The position numbers were made by a program, and so were the translations under genes. A stretch of DNA of 64,000 nucleotides from Aquimarina amphilecti (GTDB lineage Bacteria; Bacteroidota; Bacteroidia; Flavobacteriales; Flavobacteriaceae): assembly GCF_900109375.1 (NCBI RefSeq), contig NZ_FOAB01000001.1, positions 496,001 to 560,000 on the forward strand, written 5' to 3'. Positions 58,557 to 64,000 of this stretch are shown in pieces; positions within the stretch are counted from its first letter, which is position 1, and every line of letters starts with the position of its first letter. The notes under the pieces are model-generated. The model did no database searches. It was not told the DNA's origin and saw only the letters and a list, made by a program, of their open reading frames with translations.

Positions 58557-60296
58557 TTAAGATTTTATTCCCTTCTTTTTGTTGGTGTTAGTAATCTCTG
58601 TACATACTTTTTTGATATAATAGGAGTGACTTAATCCTGTTTGTCTTTTAAAAGCAGATGCGAAAGTGTTTACACTTCCATATCCTAATTCGGTAGCAAT
58701 CGCTTTAATAGTGTACGACCTAAATTTAGTGTCATTATTTAATCGATTTCTAAAGTATTTAATCCTTAGTTCGTTTATGTATTCATTGAATGATTGTTTC
58801 TTATATTCATTGATTGTTTTGGATAAATAGGTTGTGTTCGTATCAATGTTCTTTGCTGTATTGTATAGATTACAATCTATATTTAAATAAAACTCTGTCT
58901 TTTCTAATGCAGATAATTTTTGTAATAAATTTTCTATTTTTTTATCGGTGATAAATTCGTTTTTGGAGGCCGAAGTAATATTTTTTTTTGGAATAAATTC
59001 TTGTGTTCTTTCTTTTTGTAATTCTTCGTAAAGGAGCTTATTTTTTCGTTTGGTTTTGATATTGTAGGCTAATGTTAGGATAGCTAGGGTGAGTGCAAGA
59101 AGAAAACTAATTATATAAATAGTGTTTTTTGAGATTAGATCTTGGTTTTGTTCTTCTAAATTTTTTATATCGTGATCGTATAATTTTTCTTGAGCACTGT
59201 TTTCATTCTGATATAAAGATTCAATGATTTTATTGTATTCATTGCTATACTTAAATTGAAGATCCGGATCATTGAGTTTTTCGCCACATTTCTTTGCCAA
59301 ATCAGAGGCCTCTTTTATTTTTTCAATTTCTAGATTTTCTTTAAGGTGTTCAAAATTTTCTAGTAGTAACTCCCTTGTCTCTACATATTTTTCTTGTGCA
59401 AAAAAACAGGTTGCTATATGTAGATTCGCTGTAAAAAGATCAGGGTCATTTTTTTTCTTTTCTTTTAATATATCCGATTTAGCAATTGTTAAATAAGAAA
59501 GTGCCTTCTCATACTTTTTCTTTCCTATGTATGCTTCTCCAATATTAAGGTTAAAGCCAATAATATATGCTTTTAGATCATGTTCTTCGGCATATTGTAG
59601 ACCTCTATAATCATAGTTTAGCGCCTCATCATAATTACCCATTTTATAATAACAGACTCCAATGCCTTGAATAGCAGATAAGTATTTAGCATTATAACGA
59701 GCATCAAGTTTATGTGTTGGTTTTTGAAGTAATTCTAATCCCTTTTGTAAAGACGCTAAGGCCTTTTCATTTTGATTTAATCGTATTCTTATTTGACCAA
59801 TACTGATTAAAGTATCAATTTCATATTGAGTAAGATTATATTTTTTAATAATCTTTTCTATTAATAAATATTGTTTCAGTGCATTTTTACGATCTCTTTT
59901 ATCCTGATACGCGGCTCCAGTAATAAATAATCCACGAACTATATAATCTTCATTATCTAGTTTTTTACCAAATTCTGCCGTATTAGTGCCATATTCTATT
60001 GCTGAGTCATATTCTTTATTTTTATATGTTACATATGCTAGATAGTAGTTGGCCCAAAATTGAATCGTATCATTTTTTTCTTTAACACCTCTTTCTAAGT
60101 ATTTTTTATAACCTAATTCTGCCTGATCTAAATCTTTATTCAAAAATTGAACTAGATATGATTCTACGCTATCCCTATTTTTCCCATTTAGAATAAATTC
60201 AGTATCATTTTCGGAAATGTTATTATCCTGAAAAGCAAATCCATTGTGAGAAATTAATAAGAGTATAAAGACTATAGGTGTGATAATAACTCTCAT
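58557..60296 (-). CDS. TPR-repeat membrane protein with C-terminal AraC-type HTH
   Basis: A 579-residue protein. After a signal/anchor segment is a periplasmic TPR array (about 70-345) with repeats such as AYLAYVTYKNKEYDSAIEYG and GVCYYKMGNYDEALNYDYRG. A transmembrane helix follows (about 388-412, IYIISFLLALTLAILTLAYNI), then a cytoplasmic AraC domain: ELGYGSVNTFASAFKRQTGLSHSYY (about 532-556). This TPR-TM-AraC sensor-regulator type is widespread in Flavobacteriia and probably senses a periplasmic peptide or protein through the TPRs. The first neighbour downstream is the T9SS cargo gene whose palindrome may be its target. Confidence 0.9.
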   Translation of the reverse strand: MRVIITPIVFILLLISHNGFAFQDNNISENDTEFILNGKNRDSVESYLVQFLNKDLDQAELGYKKYLERGVKEKNDTIQFWANYYLAYVTYKNKEYDSAIEYGTNTAEFGKKLDNEDYIVRGLFITGAAYQDKRDRKNALKQYLLIEKIIKKYNLTQYEIDTLISIGQIRIRLNQNEKALASLQKGLELLQKPTHKLDARYNAKYLSAIQGIGVCYYKMGNYDEALNYDYRGLQYAEEHDLKAYIIGFNLNIGEAYIGKKKYEKALSYLTIAKSDILKEKKKNDPDLFTANLHIATCFFAQEKYVETRELLLENFEHLKENLEIEKIKEASDLAKKCGEKLNDPDLQFKYSNEYNKIIESLYQNENSAQEKLYDHDIKNLEEQNQDLISKNTIYIISFLLALTLAILTLAYNIKTKRKNKLLYEELQKERTQEFIPKKNITSASKNEFITDKKIENLLQKLSALEKTEFYLNIDCNLYNTAKNIDTNTTYLSKTINEYKKQSFNEYINELRIKYFRNRLNNDTKFRSYTIKAIATELGYGSVNTFASAFKRQTGLSHSYYIKKVCTEITNTNKKKGIKS

Positions 60297-60345
60297 AAAT
60301 TAAAAGATAATATACCTAAAAAGGAGTTAAGACGTATTAAATTAA

Positions 60346-60386
60346 TACTTTACAGTAATTGAATAAATTCCAATTACTGTAAAGTA
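60346..60386. repeat. perfect 16-bp inverted repeat between carboxylase and TPR/AraC genes
   Basis: TACTTTACAGTAATTG and CAATTACTGTAAAGTA flank a nine-base loop, about 50 bases upstream of the TPR/AraC start and 42 bases beyond the carboxylase stop. There is almost no T tract on the minus strand, so it may be a terminator or an operator. Confidence 0.6.
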
Positions 60387-60427
60387 ACTAAAATAAATAT
60401 TATAGTGATAATAGATATTACTTACTA

Positions 60428-62056
60428 TCAGACTTGTATCACTCCAAGATTAAAAGGTTTTTCGATAGGAGCGTGGTCAGCAGCTTCAATACCCATAGAA
60501 ATCCATTTTCTAGTATCTAATGGATTAATAATTCCGTCTGTCCAGATTCTTGCTGCAGCATAATACGGAGAAATTTGCTTGTCATAACGAGCTTTGATTT
60601 TATCAAATAAAGCTTTTTCGTCTTCTTTAGATAGTTCTTCACCTTTCTTTTTCAGTGAAGCAGTTTCGATTTGTAGCAATACTTTGGCAGCTTGTGCACC
60701 ACCCATAACTGCAAGTTCTGCGCTTGGCCAAGCACAAATTAATCTAGGATCATATGCTTTACCGCACATAGCATAATTACCTGCCCCATAAGAATTACCA
60801 ATTACTACAGTAAATTTTGGCACTACACTATTACTAACAGCGTTTACCATTTTAGCACCATCTTTTATAATTCCACCATGTTCACTTTTACTTCCTACCA
60901 TAAACCCTGTAACATCTTGTAAAAAAACTAAAGGAATTTTCTTTTGATTACAATTGGCAATAAATCGGGTAGCTTTGTCTGCAGAATCAGAATAAATAAC
61001 ACCTCCGAACTGCATTTCTCCTTTTTTGTTTTTTACAATTTTACGTTGATTAGCAACAATTCCTACAGCCCATCCATCAATACGAGCATATCCTGTAATT
61101 ATAGTTTGTCCATAGCCAGATTTGTACTCTTCAAAATCAGAATCATCAACTAATCTATGGATGATTTCCATCATATCATACTGCTCGTTTCTAGCCTTAG
61201 GTAATATTCCATAGATATCCTTCGGATCTTTTTTTGGTTTAATTGATTTAACTCTGTTGTATCCAGCTTTGTCAAAATCTCCTATTTTAGATACTATATT
61301 TTTAATGGTATTAAGAGCATCTTTATCATCTTTGGATTTATAATCCGTTACACCAGAAATTTCACAATGTGTTGTGGCTCCACCTAATGTTTCATTATCG
61401 ATACTTTCTCCAATAGCCGCTTTTACTAGGTAGCTACCTGCTAAGAAAATACTTCCAGTTTTATCTACAATTAACGCTTCATCACTCATGATAGGTAAGT
61501 ATGCACCTCCTGCAACACAGCTTCCCATTACTGCGGAGATCTGCGTAATTCCCATACTACTCATTACTGCATTGTTTCTAAATATTCTTCCGAAATGTTC
61601 TTTATCAGGAAAAATCTCATCCTGCATCGGAAGGTAAACTCCAGCACTATCTACCAGATAGATAATAGGTAATTTATTTTCTATAGCTATTTCTTGTGCT
61701 CTTAAGTTTTTTTTACCAGTAATAGGAAACCAAGCACCAGCTTTTACAGTAGCATCATTAGCCACTACAATACATTGCTTACCACTTATATGTCCTATTT
61801 TAATTACAACTCCGCCACTTGGGCATCCGCCATGTTCCTCATACATTTCATCTCCCGCAAAAGCGCCAATTTCTATAGCTTTAGTGTCATCGTCTAATAA
61901 ATATTCGATTCTTTCTCTAGCAGTCATTTTACCTTTGGCATGTAACTTTTCAATTCTCTTTTCTCCACCGCCTAATTTTACTTTGGCTAGTTTTTGACGT
62001 AATGCAGAGACCAAGAGTTTATTATGATCTTCGTTCTTATTGAAGTTTATATCCAT
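60428..62056 (-). CDS. acyl-CoA carboxylase beta subunit (carboxyltransferase)
   Basis: A 542-residue carboxyltransferase subunit of a biotin-dependent acyl-CoA carboxylase, about the length of methylcrotonyl-CoA carboxylase beta. An in-frame ATG lies 12 codons upstream (62092), but ATG 62056 matches the usual start (MDINFNKNEDHNKLL). Signatures are GGCPSGGVVIKIG, LVDSAGVYLPMQ and GGATTHCEISGVTDY in the first crotonase-like domain and LQDVTGFMVGSKSEHGG in the second. It probably takes part in leucine or odd-chain fatty acid breakdown. The alpha (biotin carboxylase) gene is not in the window. Confidence 0.93.
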   Translation of the reverse strand: MDINFNKNEDHNKLLVSALRQKLAKVKLGGGEKRIEKLHAKGKMTARERIEYLLDDDTKAIEIGAFAGDEMYEEHGGCPSGGVVIKIGHISGKQCIVVANDATVKAGAWFPITGKKNLRAQEIAIENKLPIIYLVDSAGVYLPMQDEIFPDKEHFGRIFRNNAVMSSMGITQISAVMGSCVAGGAYLPIMSDEALIVDKTGSIFLAGSYLVKAAIGESIDNETLGGATTHCEISGVTDYKSKDDKDALNTIKNIVSKIGDFDKAGYNRVKSIKPKKDPKDIYGILPKARNEQYDMMEIIHRLVDDSDFEEYKSGYGQTIITGYARIDGWAVGIVANQRKIVKNKKGEMQFGGVIYSDSADKATRFIANCNQKKIPLVFLQDVTGFMVGSKSEHGGIIKDGAKMVNAVSNSVVPKFTVVIGNSYGAGNYAMCGKAYDPRLICAWPSAELAVMGGAQAAKVLLQIETASLKKKGEELSKEDEKALFDKIKARYDKQISPYYAAARIWTDGIINPLDTRKWISMGIEAADHAPIEKPFNLGVIQV

Positions 62057-62313
62057 TTGTGTGTATTGTTTGCACGAAAATACAAAAAACAACTAGTTTT
62101 TAAATTATTAAAATTCATACCGAACACTTCAATACGTTTTATAGAGAAATGTTTAATAAATGTTAATCTATTTTATGTAAAACCTAAATTCTATAACATT
62201 TCTATAACAGTTTGCTAACTTTTGATTATCAGATATTTAACACTATAAGGCTAGTTTTATAGATACATTAAATCCAACTATAAAAATTTACTAATCTATA
62301 ATCAAATGCTACT

Positions 62314-63720
62314 ATGAAATTATTGAAACTAAATTCGATTTTATATCTATTATCTTTTGCCATTTTTATTACAAGTTGTAATGTAGATGATGATCTTAAC
62401 TCAGAAATAGAGCTTAATCCTGTTACCATTACTGGTGAACTAAAAACAGGAACCTTTTTGTATGATAATGAAGGTCCACATGATTATAATCCAAATGGAA
62501 AAAGACAGGATGGGTTTATAGAAACTTATGAATCTGGTTCTAAATCAAGCTATGCGGGAGCAAGTGTTACTTTATCATCAGGTGATTGGTATTTAAGTGA
62601 TGCTTTATTGGGTGGTTTATCTAATGACCGAAAATATGGATCTAAATCTGTGAGAATTCGAAATACAGGGTATGCAATTATGTCTTTTAATATGGATAAT
62701 GGTGCTGAAACAGTTAGAATTCGTCATGCTAAATATGGTAATGATGGTACATCCACTTGGAGGTTGATAGCTTCTTATGATGATGGAGTTTCCTGGTATT
62801 ATGTTGGTTCTACTGTGACTACAAACTCTACAACATTAAATACTGTTTCTTTTGAAGTAAATGAATCAGGTAGTGTACGATATGGAATTCAAAAAATTTC
62901 TGGAGGATCCAATAGAGTTAATATCGATAATGTAGAAGTAGTGACAAGTTCCACTGGTGGAGGTAATGCTGGAATAGATAGTAATATTACCTTTGGTAAT
63001 CCTTCAGATGCAAATACAAATTCTACTAATTATTATCTTTCTAAACCTGATTTTTCTTTATCATATAATAACAATACAGGAACCGCTAATTGGGTAAGTT
63101 GGCATTTAAGTAGCGCTTGGACGGGAAATACTCCAAGATGTAATTGTTTTAAAAGGGATAATGATTTGCCAAGTAGTTTTTTTAGAGCAACATCTAGTGA
63201 TTACACGAATTCTGGATTCGACAGAGGTCATTTATGTCCATCAGCAGATCGTAATGGATCAGAAGATTCTAATGAAAACACATACTATATGACTAATATT
63301 GCTCCGCAAGCTCCGGATAATAATCAAAGAAGTTGGGCAAATTTTGAAAATTATTTAAGATCACTAACATTAGAGGGTAATGAGGTTCATATTATTGCCG
63401 GTGTTGCTGGAAGCGGAGGAACAGGAAGAAATGGTTTTGCTTCTTCAATTGATGGAGGTAATATTACGGTTCCCGATTCATTCTGGAAAGTTGCTTTGAT
63501 TTTACCTAATGGTAGCGATGATATTAATAGAGTAACAACTTCTACAAGAGTTATTGCGATTAATATTCCTAATGATCAAGGAATAAGTACGGATTGGACT
63601 CAGTTTAGAACATCTGTTAATTCTATTGAAAGTTTAACGGGATATGATCTTTTCGAGAATATTACTAATTCTGTAGAGTCTGTTATAGAATCTGTTGTTG
63701 ATAATGGACCATCAAATTAA
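62314..63720 (+). CDS. secreted DNA/RNA non-specific endonuclease, lipoprotein
   Basis: A 468-residue secreted nuclease. The start MKLLKLNSILYLLSFAIFITSC has a lipobox with C22. Residues about 30-215 form a beta-sandwich (MAM/CBM-like; GDWYLSDALLGG, KSVRIRNTG). The nuclease domain (about 225-455) has DRGHLCPSADRN with catalytic H306 in the DRGH motif (303-306), NTYYMTNIAPQ carrying the metal-binding asparagine, and WANFENYLR. It degrades extracellular nucleic acid as nutrient or biofilm DNA. A strong terminator follows. It is divergent from the carboxylase gene. Confidence 0.93.
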   Translation: MKLLKLNSILYLLSFAIFITSCNVDDDLNSEIELNPVTITGELKTGTFLYDNEGPHDYNPNGKRQDGFIETYESGSKSSYAGASVTLSSGDWYLSDALLGGLSNDRKYGSKSVRIRNTGYAIMSFNMDNGAETVRIRHAKYGNDGTSTWRLIASYDDGVSWYYVGSTVTTNSTTLNTVSFEVNESGSVRYGIQKISGGSNRVNIDNVEVVTSSTGGGNAGIDSNITFGNPSDANTNSTNYYLSKPDFSLSYNNNTGTANWVSWHLSSAWTGNTPRCNCFKRDNDLPSSFFRATSSDYTNSGFDRGHLCPSADRNGSEDSNENTYYMTNIAPQAPDNNQRSWANFENYLRSLTLEGNEVHIIAGVAGSGGTGRNGFASSIDGGNITVPDSFWKVALILPNGSDDINRVTTSTRVIAINIPNDQGISTDWTQFRTSVNSIESLTGYDLFENITNSVESVIESVVDNGPSN

Positions 63721-63741
63721 ATAGAACAAAGAATTACACAT

Positions 63742-63775
63742 AAAAAGGGATCTGAAATTATAGGTCCCTTTTTTT
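63742..63775 (+). terminator. Rho-independent terminator after the nuclease gene
   Basis: AAAAAGGGATCT and AGGTCCCTTTTT (one G-U pair) followed by further T, 21 bases after the stop codon. Confidence 0.8.
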
Positions 63776-63932
63776 ATAAAATCATTTTTATAACTACTTG
63801 TTTAACAATTAATAAAGTGATTTTACTATTGAAGATAACCTTAAAATGTTATTTTTTGACTATAAAATACCGATATTTGTATGCTGTTTTTGATTTTAAA
63901 TCAAAACTGCATAACTAAATAACTTACTATTT

Positions 63933-64000
63933 ATGGGAATGAATAAAAATACGGTATTAGCTTGGGCTACATTTATAATGATTATAGTGGGATTAGGCCT
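63933..64000 (+). CDS. start of a membrane protein, truncated by window edge
   Basis: The frame from ATG 63933 codes MGMNKNTVLAWATFIMIIVG and is open to the window end (22 codons). The hydrophobic stretch is a signal anchor or first membrane helix. Nothing more can be said; the family is unknown. Confidence 0.5.
   Translation, partial: MGMNKNTVLAWATFIMIIVGLG

Noticed and set aside
1..64000. CRISPR, tRNA, rRNA, insertion sequences, integrases
   Set aside because: No regular spacer-repeat array, no cloverleaf-like GC-rich stretch with TTCRA arm, and no transposase or integrase motifs seen on either strand.

Overview
The window looks like chromosome from a low-GC marine-type member of Bacteroidota, most likely Flavobacteriaceae (the genus is not resolved; an Aquimarina-like organism would fit). 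Reasons: very AT-rich DNA; Bacteroidota -7 elements of the form TAnnTTTG in front of several genes; the porQ-cmk pair of the type IX secretion system (T9SS); three secreted proteins with C-terminal T9SS type A sorting domains; a menaquinone gene cluster; and lipoprotein and 'SQ/CQ' signal peptides. I see no rRNA, tRNA, CRISPR array, insertion sequence, phage or integrase gene.

Layout. 1-8 kb: a truncated alpha/beta hydrolase, a DEAH helicase, a decayed MDR-family oxidoreductase, a PhzF-like isomerase, an ArsR regulator with its SDR gene and two operator-like palindromes, a lone MreB paralogue, then porQ-cmk. 8-20 kb: a large T9SS-exported metallopeptidase, a Kbp/LysM protein, a tight truA-like/MOSC/flavin-monooxygenase unit, recQ, and cysE-cysM with overlapping ends. 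20-30 kb: dienelactone hydrolase, DUF2461, gap, a DUF5916 barrel protein, a LytS/LytTR two-component pair divergent from a secreted NHL protein with three 21-bp-spaced repeats between them, and a TetR/SDR pair with two matching operators. 30-46 kb: an MG2-type surface protein, NlpC/P60 peptidase, thiolase, 7TM-HD phosphodiesterase, a small double-glycine peptide, membrane proteins (MscS, DedA/VTT, DoxX), DUF2807, a lipoprotein alpha-amylase and a membrane AraC regulator. 46-51 kb: the menaquinone cluster menA, UPF0173 hydrolase, menC, CPBP protease, menE. 51-64 kb: a VWA protein fused to a TonB-plug-like domain, secreted M24 peptidase, a cluster of double-glycine cysteine-rich peptides with lipoproteins, a T9SS cargo protein, a TPR/AraC sensor, an acyl-CoA carboxylase beta subunit and a secreted nuclease.

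The most unusual content is a scattered family of short precursors with a conserved leader ending in Gly-Gly (37978-38214, 55647-55829, 55964-56164, and a decayed fourth at 56243-56352). Their cores are rich in cysteine. One core has the six-cysteine spacing of inhibitor-cystine-knot (knottin) peptides and another has a C-x5-C...C-x4-C pattern. No maturation or export genes lie beside them, so peptidase-transporters would have to act from elsewhere. Operator-like DNA is also well preserved here: ArsR, TetR, LytTR and an unassigned 20-bp palindrome each occur in multiple copies next to plausible regulators.
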